Source: Microbacterium oxydans (GTDB lineage: Bacteria > Actinomycetota > Actinomycetes > Actinomycetales > Microbacteriaceae). Taken from it: a stretch of 64,000 nucleotides of DNA. The DNA lies in assembly GCF_900095745.1 (NCBI RefSeq), contig NZ_FMIR01000013.1, forward strand, positions 165,478 through 229,477, read 5' to 3'. This document shows, piece by piece, positions 16,758 to 25,733 of this stretch. Below the pieces are notes generated by a model. The model was not told where the DNA came from. It was given only the letters and a program-made list of their open reading frames with translations, and did no database searches. Each line of letters opens with the position of its first letter. Position 1 is the stretch's first letter. The position numbers and the translations under genes are program-made.

Positions 16758-16776
16758 GAAACTAACACGTAGTTTC
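16758..16776. promoter_or_regulatory. Perfect palindrome GAAACTA-N5-TAGTTTC, operator of the membrane/winged-helix operon
   Basis: A 7-bp perfect inverted repeat with a 5-base spacer, A/T-rich against its surroundings, 31 bases upstream of the first gene of the minus-strand operon. A second, shorter repeat GTTTC-N7-GAAAC overlaps it at 16746-16762. The size and symmetry fit a dimeric winged-helix protein, and the operon encodes one. Confidence 0.65.
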
Positions 16777-16813
16777 CTCACGGGCAACCACTGCGGAGCG
16801 AGTCAGCACGAGG

Positions 16814-16866
16814 CGGGTCGGAAGCGGGTGAAGGTGCGGGTGGCACCCGGGTGAGCGTTACGGGTG
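16814..16866 (+). repeat. Five helically phased CGGGT(G/C) direct repeats upstream of the first amide hydrolase
   Basis: CGGGTC occurs at 16814 and CGGGTG at 16825, 16837, 16848 and 16861, so the spacing is 11, 12, 11 and 13 bases, about one DNA turn each. The array points toward the hydrolase gene and ends about 40 bases before an AATAAT stretch at 16907-16912 that could be the -10. A similar array in the same relative orientation precedes the LuxR gene at 18734-20281. It looks like a multi-site activator binding region. Confidence 0.6.
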
Positions 16867-16976
16867 ATTTCGCGTCGTCGCCACGCTCGCACGGGCGCGC
16901 GCGACCAATAATCACCAGAGAGCCCGTGACCCCTCCGGCCGCGGGCGAATCATCGACGAGAGGACGTGCGGCGCTC

Positions 16977-18068
16977 ATGTGCACACGAGTTGTCTGGCCC
17001 GATGCCAATGGTGCAGTCATCGTTGGCCGAAACATGGACTTCCATATGGACCTGCTCTCCAACCTCTGGAAGCTCCCCCGTGGCATCGAGCGCTCCGACG
17101 GCGTCCATGGCACACTCACCTGGAAGGCCAAGTACGGAAGCATCATCGCGACGGCGTTCGACCTCATCGCGTGCGACGGCATGAACGAGAAGGGGTTCGC
17201 GGGTCACATCCTGTGGCTTGCCGAATCCGACTACGGCAAACCCGAAGCGGATGCGACTCAGCTGAGCCAGGCGGTGTGGCTGCAGTACTATCTCGACAAC
17301 TTCGCCACGGTCGCCGAAGCCGTCGCGTGGACGAACGAGTCGCAGGTGCAGATCGCTCAGCTCTTCGACCCGACGGGGCACCTCGTTCCCACGCTGCACC
17401 TGGCGATAAACGACGCGAGCGGCGACTCGGCGATCATCGAGTACACCGACGGTAAGCCGAAGGTCTACCACAGCCGCGAGTACCAGGTGATGACCAACTC
17501 CCCGACGTTCGACAAGCAGCTCGAGCTCGTGAAGGAGGTCGAAGGTCTCGGCGGTGACAAGCCGCTCCCCGGATCGACCTTGGCCAGCGATCGCTTCGCG
17601 CGCGCCTCCTTCTATGTGGCTCACCAGAAACAGCCGAAGACGCAGATCGAGGCGATCTCGGCGATGTTCAGCATCATCCGCAACGCCGCACAGCCGTTCC
17701 GCACGCCGGAGGAGGGCAAGCCCGACGCGTCGCAGACCATCTGGCAGGTCGTGCTCGACCTCACCAACATGCGCTACGCATTCGAGTCGACGACCCGACC
17801 GAACATCGTGTGGCTCGATTTCGCCGACATGAGCTTCACGGAGGGCACCAAAGTCCTCAAGCTCGACCTGGTGGGGCGACTGGCGTTGGAGGGCGGCCTG
17901 GTCGGCAACGCCAGCCACCATTTCGCGGATGTCGGAGAGCTCGGCCAGCAGGTGCTGGCCACCGGGACCGAAGCACTCGAGTTCGTGGCGCGCAAGCAGG
18001 ACGAGTTCGCCGCGATCACGAAGGCCGTTCAGAGCCTGGTCGGTGAGAAGAAGCCCCACGCCGCATAA
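16977..18068 (+). CDS. Ntn amide hydrolase of the choloylglycine hydrolase / penicillin V acylase family, copy 1
   Basis: A 363-residue linear amide C-N hydrolase. It begins MCTRVV, so removal of Met exposes Cys2 as the N-terminal nucleophile. Other family residues are in place: Arg18 and Asp21 in GRNMD, the Asn in VMTNSPTF, and Arg in ASDRFARAS. It has no signal peptide, so it acts in the cytoplasm. The family includes bile salt hydrolase, penicillin V acylase and acyl-homoserine lactone acylases; the substrate here is unknown. It is followed by an HdeD-like membrane gene and has a close paralogue at 31835-32875: by hand count 47 of the first 60 residues are identical. This copy has a longer C-terminal tail. 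Confidence 0.9.
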   Translation: MCTRVVWPDANGAVIVGRNMDFHMDLLSNLWKLPRGIERSDGVHGTLTWKAKYGSIIATAFDLIACDGMNEKGFAGHILWLAESDYGKPEADATQLSQAVWLQYYLDNFATVAEAVAWTNESQVQIAQLFDPTGHLVPTLHLAINDASGDSAIIEYTDGKPKVYHSREYQVMTNSPTFDKQLELVKEVEGLGGDKPLPGSTLASDRFARASFYVAHQKQPKTQIEAISAMFSIIRNAAQPFRTPEEGKPDASQTIWQVVLDLTNMRYAFESTTRPNIVWLDFADMSFTEGTKVLKLDLVGRLALEGGLVGNASHHFADVGELGQQVLATGTEALEFVARKQDEFAAITKAVQSLVGEKKPHAA

Positions 18069-18106
18069 CGCCCGACACCGCCCGATCGACTCTCGAGGAA
18101 ACGCCT

Positions 18107-18667
18107 ATGCACGCTGCACCCACGTCCACGAAGACCGCCTTCGACGGCATCCGCATCGCCATCGGCGTGGGGGGATCGCTCGCCCTCATCGTCGGAGTGG
18201 TGATCCTCGTCTGGCCGGGCAAGACCGCGATGGCCGTCACCGCTCTCGTCGCCGCCTACGCGATCGTCGCGGGTGTCATCTACGCGGCCATCGGCGGGCT
18301 GAGCAGGACGAAGGGCGGATGGGCGCGCGTCGGCCACGTGCTGCTCGGCCTGATCTTCATCGTCGCCGGGGTGATCGCGTTCACGAGCCTCGGTCAGACG
18401 GCGGTCTGGCTGGGAGCCTTCCTCGGCGTGCTCGTCGGCATCCTGTGGATCGTCGAGGGTGTCGTCGCGCTGAGCACCCTCTCCCAAACTGGCTCCAGGG
18501 TCTGGTCGATCGTCTTCGCGATCTTCTCGATCGTGGCCGGAGTGGTGCTGCTGTTCGCACCGCTGTGGGGCGCCATGGTGCTGTGGATGCTGATGGGTAT
18601 CTCGCTCATCGTCCTCGGCGTGGTGAACATCGTGCGAGCGATCACGTTCGGTCGCGTTCCGCGTTGA
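18107..18667 (+). CDS. HdeD-like (DUF308) six-helix membrane protein
   Basis: A 186-residue membrane protein of the HdeD/DUF308 family, with six evenly spaced helices and two internally similar halves, e.g. SLALIVGVVILVWPGKTAM against FSIVAGVVLLFAPLWGAMV. E. coli HdeD is linked to acid resistance at high cell density; the function of actinobacterial members is not established. GAGGAA six bases before the ATG is a ribosome site. It lies 38 bases after the amide hydrolase and is probably co-transcribed, ending at the strong hairpin at 18669-18714. Confidence 0.88.
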   Translation: MHAAPTSTKTAFDGIRIAIGVGGSLALIVGVVILVWPGKTAMAVTALVAAYAIVAGVIYAAIGGLSRTKGGWARVGHVLLGLIFIVAGVIAFTSLGQTAVWLGAFLGVLVGILWIVEGVVALSTLSQTGSRVWSIVFAIFSIVAGVVLLFAPLWGAMVLWMLMGISLIVLGVVNIVRAITFGRVPR

Positions 18668-18668
18668 T

Positions 18669-18714
18669 CACGGACGGTCGCGCTGGCTGCAGGTGGCCAG
18701 CGCGACCGTCCGTG
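18669..18714. terminator. Bidirectional terminator with 19-bp stem
   Basis: CACGGACGGTCGCGCTGGC at 18669-18687 pairs perfectly with 18696-18714 across an 8-base loop. It sits between two convergent genes, the HdeD-like gene and LuxR copy 1, and can serve both. Confidence 0.8.
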
Positions 18715-18733
18715 GTCGATGCGGCGAACGGGA

Positions 18734-20281
18734 TCAGTCGCTCATGGAGGCAGCGAGCAGACGCATGCGCGTCGCGATGCGGATCGCCTCTTCTCGAGTC
18801 GAACACCCCAGCTTGCGATAGATCGAGCGCAACTGCGACTTCACGGTGTTCGGCGACACGTGGAAGCTCGATGCCATGTTCGCCGTCGAACGCTGCGCCG
18901 GCAGCGCGTTGAGGATGCGGAGTTCGCCCGAGGTCAGGGACGGTCGCGCTTGGAGGTCACGGAACACGATGCCTTCCGTCACCACGACCCACTGCTCGGC
19001 GGCTTCCGCATCCAGCACTTCCTTGATGCGATCCACGAGCTGTCGCGGCATGACCTCCAGCAGGCGACGGCGGTCGGCGCGCTGGGAGATCCTCGAGATC
19101 TGGCGTGCGGTCTCCGCATCGATCTCGCCCGTTCGCGCGAGCTCGAGCCATCCCGAGAGAAGCACGGCTTCGGCGCGCTGCGCGGGTCCGAGCGTCTGAT
19201 CCGATGCCAGCGCGCGAAGCTCGTGTGCCGCCGTGTCCAGCCGACCGTCGTGGAGCGCGAGATGGGCGGTCGCCAGCAGGGTGAGCACGCCGACCTTGGG
19301 GTTTTCCTTGACGACCGTCCAGGCATACGCGGAGTCACCCGTGGCGATGAGCGCCTCGATGGTCGAGGAGGCGACGACGTCGGCGGCGAACGAGCCCCGC
19401 TGAGTCGGATGTCCGTCCGAAGCCAGTCGGATCGCCTCGAGCGCATCCTCCGGCCGATGCCGCGAGAGATAGGCGCGGCAACGGGCCAGCAGAGCGAACG
19501 GCCAGTTGAGTTCGATGCTGTCGACCGGGCACGCTCCCGACAGCAACTCGTCGACGTCACCCGACCGGCGGTCCACGGCGATGAGCGCCCTGGCGATGAG
19601 CTCGGACGACATCGTCGCGCTCGCATGGAGGGCGGTCACCTCCGGCATCTCTTCGGCCTCGGCGAGCGCGCGTTCCGCCTCGCTCAGAGTGCCGCGGATC
19701 GCGTGTGCGAGTGCGGTTCGGGCGAGAGCCATACGTTCGGCGTACTCCTGCCCGGAGAACTTGCCCAGCTGACGAGCCGTCGCGAACTCCAACAGCGCCC
19801 GCCCCGAGTCGCCGGCGGCGAGCATCGTGGTCCCGATCTGATGATGGAGGAACCACAGGGGCCCGTCGATGCGTTCCCGACCCTCGGCTGCCGTCTCGAG
19901 AAGGCGATCCTCGAGCCGCCGCGCGTAGACCATGGCGGCCGTGACGTCGCCGTTGACGCGGAACGAGAGCATTTGGGCAAGAGTGAGGAAGTCGAGCTCA
20001 TCGGCGCTCATCAGGCGCGCATCCTGGGCGTGCGGGACCGGCTGATAGGCCCGAGCCCTGCGGGCGAGCACGGCCGTCATCGGATGGATCACTCGAAGAA
20101 TGGGATGCCGGTCGAGCAGACTGCTCGGCAGCTCGACGACGGCTGCCGTCAATGCGTCGGGATGCGTCGTGTAGAGAGGCCAGACGTTGGAGACGACGGT
20201 GCGGGCGATGGTTTCTGGATGTCCGGCACGCACTGCCTTCGCGAGCTCATCGCGGGCGCGGTCCGTGTCGGTGAGGTTCAT
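18734..20281 (-). CDS. LuxR-type transcriptional regulator with helical N-terminal region, copy 1
   Basis: A 515-residue regulator. The C-terminal GerE/LuxR helix-turn-helix spans about residues 452-510 (LTSGELRILNAL, then HVSPNTVKSQLRSIYRKLGCS). The rest, some 440 residues, is an all-helical TPR-like region as in the distal part of MalT-type regulators, but no Walker A or NB-ARC ATPase is present. No autoinducer or receiver domain is visible. The start is taken as ATG 20281 (MNLTDTDRA) because the paralogue at 32925-34478 begins the same way. It probably binds the CGGGTG arrays upstream of itself and of amide hydrolase 1 (inference). Confidence 0.85.
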   Translation of the reverse strand: MNLTDTDRARDELAKAVRAGHPETIARTVVSNVWPLYTTHPDALTAAVVELPSSLLDRHPILRVIHPMTAVLARRARAYQPVPHAQDARLMSADELDFLTLAQMLSFRVNGDVTAAMVYARRLEDRLLETAAEGRERIDGPLWFLHHQIGTTMLAAGDSGRALLEFATARQLGKFSGQEYAERMALARTALAHAIRGTLSEAERALAEAEEMPEVTALHASATMSSELIARALIAVDRRSGDVDELLSGACPVDSIELNWPFALLARCRAYLSRHRPEDALEAIRLASDGHPTQRGSFAADVVASSTIEALIATGDSAYAWTVVKENPKVGVLTLLATAHLALHDGRLDTAAHELRALASDQTLGPAQRAEAVLLSGWLELARTGEIDAETARQISRISQRADRRRLLEVMPRQLVDRIKEVLDAEAAEQWVVVTEGIVFRDLQARPSLTSGELRILNALPAQRSTANMASSFHVSPNTVKSQLRSIYRKLGCSTREEAIRIATRMRLLAASMSD

Positions 20282-20615
20282 GCGGGCCCCACCCAGGCTC
20301 TTTCCGGAGAGGTTCGAGGTGTTCGCACCACGACGGGACGGAGGAGCTCCCGCCGAAGGACAGTCGTGCACTTGTCGTTAAAAGCGGTCGCTCGAAGCAT
20401 CGTTACCCCCTGCTCTGCCGACGCTCTGGGGAAGCGCCGGTCCTGTAAGACGAGAAACCAACCCCCTCGGTTCCTCGCTGACTCCTTCCTAATATATTGG
20501 CGGGCTCGGGGCGCAGATCACCGTCGGACATCACCCGGGTGTTCACCCCGGTGACACCCGGGCGACCACCCAGGCTGTCCGGCATCCGGGCCGATGAGGA
20601 CCCGACCCGCACCGC
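20282..20615 (-). promoter_or_regulatory. Intergenic region with AT-rich promoter and long leader ahead of LuxR copy 1
   Basis: No gene is seen in these 334 bases. AATATATT at 20491-20498 is the most A/T-rich point and may be the -10 of a minus-strand promoter, about 210 bases before the LuxR start, implying a long untranslated leader. The CGGGTG array at 20532-20572 lies just upstream of it. Confidence 0.5.
20532..20572 (-). repeat. Four helically phased CGGGTG-type direct repeats upstream of LuxR copy 1
   Basis: On the plus strand CACCCG, CACCCC, CACCCG and CACCCA start at 20532, 20544, 20555 and 20567: spacing 12, 11 and 12 bases. Read on the minus strand they are (C/G/T)GGGTG pointing toward the LuxR gene, the same orientation relative to transcription as the array at 16814-16866. 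The last unit is about 33 bases from the AATATATT element. Confidence 0.6.
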
Positions 20616-21521
20616 TCATTCCGTGCGAGCCTCCGCCCGCGACAGGGCGAACACCCCGCTCATCGCCACCACTCCCGCCGCCGCCAACGCCAGGAACGCC
20701 CACATCGGCGCGCCGCTCGCCTCGCCCAGGATCGCGATCCCCAGCACGACGGCGACCGCGGGATCCACGACGGTGAGCCCCGCGACGACGACCTCCGGGC
20801 GGTTGAAAGCGTGGGCCTTCTGCACGAAGTAGATCGAGAGCCCCCCGGCGACTCCGATGCCCAGAATGCAGGCGATGGTCAGAAGGTTGGCGACATCCCA
20901 CTTCAGACCGCCCGAATGGAAGGCGGACTGCACACGGAGGATGACGGTCTTGCCGAGGGTCGCCACGAAGGCCGAGTAGATGCCGCCGAGAAGCACCCAG
21001 ACGACCGGAGGCGTGCGCCGGCGCCGCCCCACGATCCCGACCACCGCCGTGGTGACCAGCAGCACGGTCAGCACGACCAGCACCGCGATGAGCTGCACAT
21101 CGGTGATCGCGTGCTGCGTGCTCACCATCGCCGCGACGGTCACGAACCCGGCCACCCCGAGCACACAGATGGCGATGGCTCGCACCACCTGACGGGAGGG
21201 CGCTCTCTTGGCGAACACTGCCGTCAACAGGGCGGTGAACACCAGTGCGACGACGCCCACCGGTTGCACGACCATCAAGGGCGCGAATGTGAGACTGCCC
21301 ATCTGCAGAAGCACGGTGACTCCGAGGAGGAGAGTGCCGAGCAGCCAGAAGTGGTTGCGAAGGAGGTTCATGGCCTTCGAACCGTCGACTCCGCGCTCCG
21401 CTGCGGCCTCCATGGCACGCACACCTCGCGCCTGCAGCAGATTGCCGACCGCGAGCGCAGCGGCAGATCCGACCGCCAGAGCGATGCCGATCAGCGGTGC
21501 CGAGTCGAGTTCCATGGTCAT
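20616..21521 (-). CDS. DMT superfamily (EamA-like) transporter
   Basis: A 301-residue membrane protein with about nine to ten helices and two EamA-like halves (LTFAPLMVVQPVGVVALVF in the first; RPEVVVAGLTVVDPAVAVVLG in the second). Proteins of this type export amino acids, metabolites or small amines; members close to NIPA magnesium transporters look similar, so that is an alternative. Its ATG overlaps the stop of the antiporter gene (ATGA). It is the last gene of the five-gene minus-strand operon 25696-20616. Confidence 0.85.
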   Translation of the reverse strand: MTMELDSAPLIGIALAVGSAAALAVGNLLQARGVRAMEAAAERGVDGSKAMNLLRNHFWLLGTLLLGVTVLLQMGSLTFAPLMVVQPVGVVALVFTALLTAVFAKRAPSRQVVRAIAICVLGVAGFVTVAAMVSTQHAITDVQLIAVLVVLTVLLVTTAVVGIVGRRRRTPPVVWVLLGGIYSAFVATLGKTVILRVQSAFHSGGLKWDVANLLTIACILGIGVAGGLSIYFVQKAHAFNRPEVVVAGLTVVDPAVAVVLGIAILGEASGAPMWAFLALAAAGVVAMSGVFALSRAEARTE

Positions 21522-23167
21522 CTCTCGCTTTCGAGGTGGAGCTTCACACTGATCTCGAAGGCATCGAGCTCATCGAGCACATATCGGAGGGCGGTCGTGC
21601 TGTGGCGTCCGGACCGGCCGAGTTCATGCAGGCGCTCCCGCATGACCGCGATCAGGGCGAGCTGGAACTCGAGCACCTCCGGGGAGTCTGCACCGCCACG
21701 GGGATCGAGCGGCGCGACGAATCCCGCCGTCGGGAGCGAAGAGATCGCAGCGGAGAACGGCGTGCGCCCGCGACGCTGCAGAGTGCCACCGTCGATCGCG
21801 GCTTGCGCGGCGTCACGCAACTGTTCGTCGATGCTGCGGATCTCGTCGCGCGGCGGGCCGCTCGCCCCTGCCGCCCGGAGTCCGAGGAGGCGTGCCAGCA
21901 CAGGAAGGGTCATCCCCTGCAGCAGCAGGCTGCCCGCCGCGACGAGAAACGCGATGAAGACCAGCAGGTCGCGCGACGGCACGTCTGGGGGCAGCGTCTG
22001 CGCCGCCGCGAGAGTGACCGCACCACGCATGCCGGCCCACACGATCATCGCATTGTGCTTCCAGGTCAGCGGCGACGCGTCGAAGTACTCGATGTCGGCG
22101 CGCATCCGTCCCGCAGTGCGCCTTCTGGAGCCACCCCCGTCTGCGGAGAGGCGACGGCGCATCGATCTCGTCACCCTCGCGGCGTGCACATGCATCATGG
22201 GGAAGACGTACGCGGCACGGACCGCGATCAGGATCACGAGCGCCACCGCAGCAATGGTGATGCCGGCGAGCAGCCCTTCTTCTGCTTCGAGATTGCTCTC
22301 GACGATCCCCCACAACTCGAGTCCCATGAGAAGGAAGACGGCACCCTCGAGGAGGAACGCGATCGTGCGCCACGTGATCTTGTCGGAGATGCGCTGTTCG
22401 GGTGTGAGCCATCGCACGGACCCCTGCCCGCAGACCACGCCCGCCACGACCGCCGCGACGAGGCCGGAACCGCCGAGTGCTTCCGTCGGCAGATAGGCGA
22501 TGTACGGGATCGTCAGGCCCAGAGCGGTGTTCGCCGTCGCGCTCGTGGTCCATGCCCGCAGGCGCAGCGCCAGCCACCCGGCGACCGCGCCGACGACGAT
22601 GGCGGAGAGCACCGCCCAGGCGAACGATCCGAGAGTGGTGAGGAACGAGAACCCGGACGCCGCGGCGACGATCGCCGTGCGCAGAAGCACGAGTGCGGTC
22701 GCGTCGTTGAGCAGGGATTCCCCCTCGAGCACGGTCACCACGCGTCGCGGCACTCCGAGCCGGCGCACGATCGAGGTCGCGACGGCATCCGTCGGGCTCA
22801 GGATCGCACCGAGCGCCACCGCCAGGGGGAAGCCGAGACCGGGTATCGCCCAGAAGAAGAACAGCCCGAGCACCACGGCACTCACGATCACGAGGAGCAC
22901 GGACAGGCCGCCGATCGCCGCGAGGTCGCGACGGAACTCGATCGCCGGGGCGGAGACGGCGGCCGAGAACAGCAGTGGGGGCAGCACACCGACCAGGATC
23001 AGTTCCGGAGCCACGGACACTGCCGCCACCCCGGGAATCAGACTGACGCCCACACCGACGGCGACGAGGATCAGCGGCCCCGCGATGCCCGTCCGCTGCG
23101 ACAGCGAGCTCGCGAACACGATCACGAACACCGCGATGATGACGAAGACGAGGACCTCTACCGGCAT
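21518..23167 (-). CDS. Na+/H+ antiporter, CPA1 (NhaP) family
   Basis: A 549-residue cation/proton antiporter. The CPA1 signature is present: GAILSPTDAVAT around residue 120, with the conserved Asp, and EGESLLNDATALVL around residue 147, with the ion-binding Asn-Asp pair. About twelve membrane helices occupy residues 1-410, followed by a cytoplasmic C-terminal tail of about 140 residues. It probably exchanges Na+ or K+ for H+ and helps pH homeostasis, which fits its place next to a glutamate decarboxylase operon. Confidence 0.93.
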   Translation of the reverse strand: MPVEVLVFVIIAVFVIVFASSLSQRTGIAGPLILVAVGVGVSLIPGVAAVSVAPELILVGVLPPLLFSAAVSAPAIEFRRDLAAIGGLSVLLVIVSAVVLGLFFFWAIPGLGFPLAVALGAILSPTDAVATSIVRRLGVPRRVVTVLEGESLLNDATALVLLRTAIVAAASGFSFLTTLGSFAWAVLSAIVVGAVAGWLALRLRAWTTSATANTALGLTIPYIAYLPTEALGGSGLVAAVVAGVVCGQGSVRWLTPEQRISDKITWRTIAFLLEGAVFLLMGLELWGIVESNLEAEEGLLAGITIAAVALVILIAVRAAYVFPMMHVHAARVTRSMRRRLSADGGGSRRRTAGRMRADIEYFDASPLTWKHNAMIVWAGMRGAVTLAAAQTLPPDVPSRDLLVFIAFLVAAGSLLLQGMTLPVLARLLGLRAAGASGPPRDEIRSIDEQLRDAAQAAIDGGTLQRRGRTPFSAAISSLPTAGFVAPLDPRGGADSPEVLEFQLALIAVMRERLHELGRSGRHSTTALRYVLDELDAFEISVKLHLESER

Positions 23168-23196
23168 CCAGAATCCTCACGAGGGGAATCCACGGC

Positions 23197-23868
23197 TCAC
23201 CCTGCCAGGTCGGCGACGCCGGCGCCGATGAGCTTGAAACCGAGGATCACGAAGAGCACCGCCATGATGACGGCGTGATTGGTGACGAGCCAGTTGCGCA
23301 TGCCGGAGAGGCGCACCTCGACCTTGCTCGGTGAGACGACGCTGATGATCCACGGAATCGCCACAGCCGAGATGCCGAAGATGCCGAAGATCAGCACCAC
23401 GGCCACGACCTGTTCCACCGGCAGCACGGCCTGAGAGATGCGGCCGCCCGCGGCGGCGAGCAGCGGCAGATCCTTGGGCGACAGCGGTCCCGATATCAGG
23501 ACGCCGACGAAGAACGCCTTCCACGCGGTCAGCCCGTCGAGACTGGCCATCCATTTGGGAGTCTCGTGCGAAGAACGGCCGCGCCACTGCAGCAGCGCGA
23601 GCACGAGCAGCCCCGCACCGAGGACGATCTCGATGACGTCGATCGTGATGTGCGGCCCGGAGTCCGGGTCCTCTGCCCCCGCCGCTCGACCGATCAGCAC
23701 GAGGACGCCGACGAAGAGGATGCCCCACGCATAACACCCCAGGATGAAGGCCGTGCCGTTCGTGCGGCCCTTGCCCGACGTCGCCATCAGGATGACGGCG
23801 ACGATCGACAACGGGCTGATCGCGACGGCGACGCCCAGTGTCAGCAGATCGGCGAGGACGGCGATCAT
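23197..23868 (-). CDS. GAP/Sap family (LysE superfamily) membrane protein
   Basis: A 223-residue membrane protein with six helices in the layout of the GAP (peptidoglycolipid addressing protein) family of the LysE superfamily. Recognisable parts are VAISPLSIVAVILMATSG at residues 15-32, GTAFILGCYAWGI, and LSPKDLPLLAAAGGRI. Mycobacterial members are linked to export of cell-surface glycolipids. The start overlaps the stop of the upstream membrane gene as ATGA. Its true cargo here is not known. Confidence 0.83.
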   Translation of the reverse strand: MIAVLADLLTLGVAVAISPLSIVAVILMATSGKGRTNGTAFILGCYAWGILFVGVLVLIGRAAGAEDPDSGPHITIDVIEIVLGAGLLVLALLQWRGRSSHETPKWMASLDGLTAWKAFFVGVLISGPLSPKDLPLLAAAGGRISQAVLPVEQVVAVVLIFGIFGISAVAIPWIISVVSPSKVEVRLSGMRNWLVTNHAVIMAVLFVILGFKLIGAGVADLAG

Positions 23869-24947
23869 GCGCGCACCGCCGGGTGCGCATTACGCAGGAA
23901 CAGGATGATCCAGCTGAAGATGAGCAGAGCCGAGACGAGCTCGACGGCCGTCAGGTTGTAGATGCCGGCGGAGAAGAGCACCGCGAGGATCACGATCACC
24001 CCCACGTAGACGAAGCCCAGCGCGACGAAGACCTTCGGCATGGTCGGGATGAGCCAGGGGAGCCCGACCACGAGCACCGCGAACGCGACGCACATGCCGG
24101 TGGCGACCGTGTTGTGCACGAGGAAGAAACGGTCGACGGGAAAGAGCCCGACACAGGCGAGCAGCGCGCCGATCAGCACGAAGAGCCCACGGACGGTACC
24201 TCGCCGCCGTCGATCCGCATCCGTCGCCGAGGGCAGAGTCGCGGTCCCGAACCGTGCGATCGTCGTGACGATGACGCCCGACACGATCAGGGTGACGTTG
24301 AACGTCAGCGCCGAGATGTCGTGGGTGATGCCGAGCGCCGACAGGTTCATCTGCCACCACTGCGGATCCGTCGCACTCAGCATTGCCGTCACCATGCCGA
24401 CCACGAGGAACACCGCGAGGACGAGGGACAGATGGCGGGGCGTGAGGTTCGCCCCGCTCACGAAGGCGAGATATGCGCTGAGCGCCGTGGATGCCGCCGC
24501 GAGCACGACCGCCGGCGACGCGAACACCGTCGCCCCGACGAAGCTGTGATCGAGGATGGTCGCCACGCCGATCCACCCGAGAAGAGCGATGGCAGCGTAG
24601 GCGGCCGACAACGCGACGAGGTCGAACCACCAGTACCTGGTGCCGTCGGCGGCGCGCATGTCGGTCGGCCTGTCGCGATGCGGACGCAGACGGGATGTCG
24701 CGAAACCGGCAGCGGCGGCCACGGCGCCGGCGATCGCCGCGAACTCGCCGAGAGAGTGTCGGCCATCGATCGGGAGCTCGCGGCCCCAGAACACGAAGAT
24801 CGCGACGATGGCGCTTCCCGCGAAGGCGAACGCGCCGAAGGTGAGGGCGAAGGACTCGTCATCGAGCGCGCGTCGGACGCGACGACGGGTGCCGGTCACC
24901 CCTTCATTCGATCTCGCGTCGATCGATGTCGTGCTGCCCATCGCCAT
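23865..24947 (-). CDS. Multi-pass membrane protein (DUF998-like), unknown function
   Basis: A 360-residue protein with a basic N-terminus and about nine to ten membrane helices from residue 40 to the end. The start is taken at ATG 24947 (MAMGSTTSID) because GGAGGAGAGG lies just before it; an in-frame ATG at 24986 overlaps the upstream stop (ATGA) and is a real alternative. Helix pattern and length resemble DUF998 membrane proteins, but I see no diagnostic motif. It lies inside the transporter operon between an uncharacterised membrane gene and the GAP-family gene. Confidence 0.72.
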   Translation of the reverse strand: MAMGSTTSIDARSNEGVTGTRRRVRRALDDESFALTFGAFAFAGSAIVAIFVFWGRELPIDGRHSLGEFAAIAGAVAAAAGFATSRLRPHRDRPTDMRAADGTRYWWFDLVALSAAYAAIALLGWIGVATILDHSFVGATVFASPAVVLAAASTALSAYLAFVSGANLTPRHLSLVLAVFLVVGMVTAMLSATDPQWWQMNLSALGITHDISALTFNVTLIVSGVIVTTIARFGTATLPSATDADRRRRGTVRGLFVLIGALLACVGLFPVDRFFLVHNTVATGMCVAFAVLVVGLPWLIPTMPKVFVALGFVYVGVIVILAVLFSAGIYNLTAVELVSALLIFSWIILFLRNAHPAVRA

Positions 24948-24982
24948 CCTCTCCTCCGTCGCCACTGGCCGCTGCGTGTGCG

Positions 24983-25696
24983 TCATCGGAGGGCGGGCTC
25001 GTCGTCCTGGTCGGAGCCCGCCCGACCCGGATGACGGCGCGCTCGATCCCAGAACGGAAGAACGATGAGAGAGGCCAGCAGGAAGCAGAGCGCCCCGACG
25101 AAGGTGCCGTAGTTCGCGAGACCGCTGTTGAACGCATCTCCGCTGGGCAGGATGAACGCGCCCACGGCCGAGGCACCGAACGCGATGCATCCGACCATGT
25201 TGATGAAGACCGACCACCAGGCGCGGCGCCCCAGGTCCCAGAGTCTTCGGGCATGGGCGTAGGCCACGAATGCGAGGATGCCGCTGAGGAGGAAGGCGAC
25301 GGACCCTCCGGCGTCGGGATTCCAAACGAGCTTCTCCTGTGCAGCGATGCTCCGCGCGTGCAGTGCACCGGTCGTGCTCACGTTGAACAGGATCGTCCCG
25401 AACGACTGTGTGGCAGCGGCGAGCCACTCCGCCCGGACCATCCGTCCCGGTGCGTAGGCCACCCTGACGGCCACGGCACCGCTGAGGAACAGTTGGATCA
25501 GTCCGGCGCCGGTGAAGAACCAGGCGCCGATGAAGAAGAGCAGATTGGACCCGCTCGAGCCCAATGCCTCGCTCAGGCCGGGTGCGGAGCCGGCGGCGAA
25601 GAATGCCGAGCCGATCATGAACCCCCAGCACTGCTTCGTGACGCTGGGCACGAAGAGCCTGCGGGGAGGATCGATGCTGGTGGCGGCAACGGTCAT
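24983..25696 (-). CDS. Membrane protein of unknown function, possibly YrhK-like
   Basis: A 237-residue protein with about six to seven membrane helices. The segment SNLLFFIGAWFFTGAGLIQLFLSG near residue 50 recalls YrhK-like domains, which is a weak match. A GAGAGGAGAG ribosome site precedes ATG 25696. It is the first gene of the minus-strand operon that continues through the DUF998-like, GAP, antiporter and DMT genes, and it lies just beyond the terminator of the decarboxylase operon, so this operon probably has its own promoter within 25697-25733. Confidence 0.7.
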   Translation of the reverse strand: MTVAATSIDPPRRLFVPSVTKQCWGFMIGSAFFAAGSAPGLSEALGSSGSNLLFFIGAWFFTGAGLIQLFLSGAVAVRVAYAPGRMVRAEWLAAATQSFGTILFNVSTTGALHARSIAAQEKLVWNPDAGGSVAFLLSGILAFVAYAHARRLWDLGRRAWWSVFINMVGCIAFGASAVGAFILPSGDAFNSGLANYGTFVGALCFLLASLIVLPFWDRARRHPGRAGSDQDDEPALR

Positions 25697-25733
25697 CGTC
25701 GCTCTCCTCTCATCTCGGTATGACTCGAAGGCG

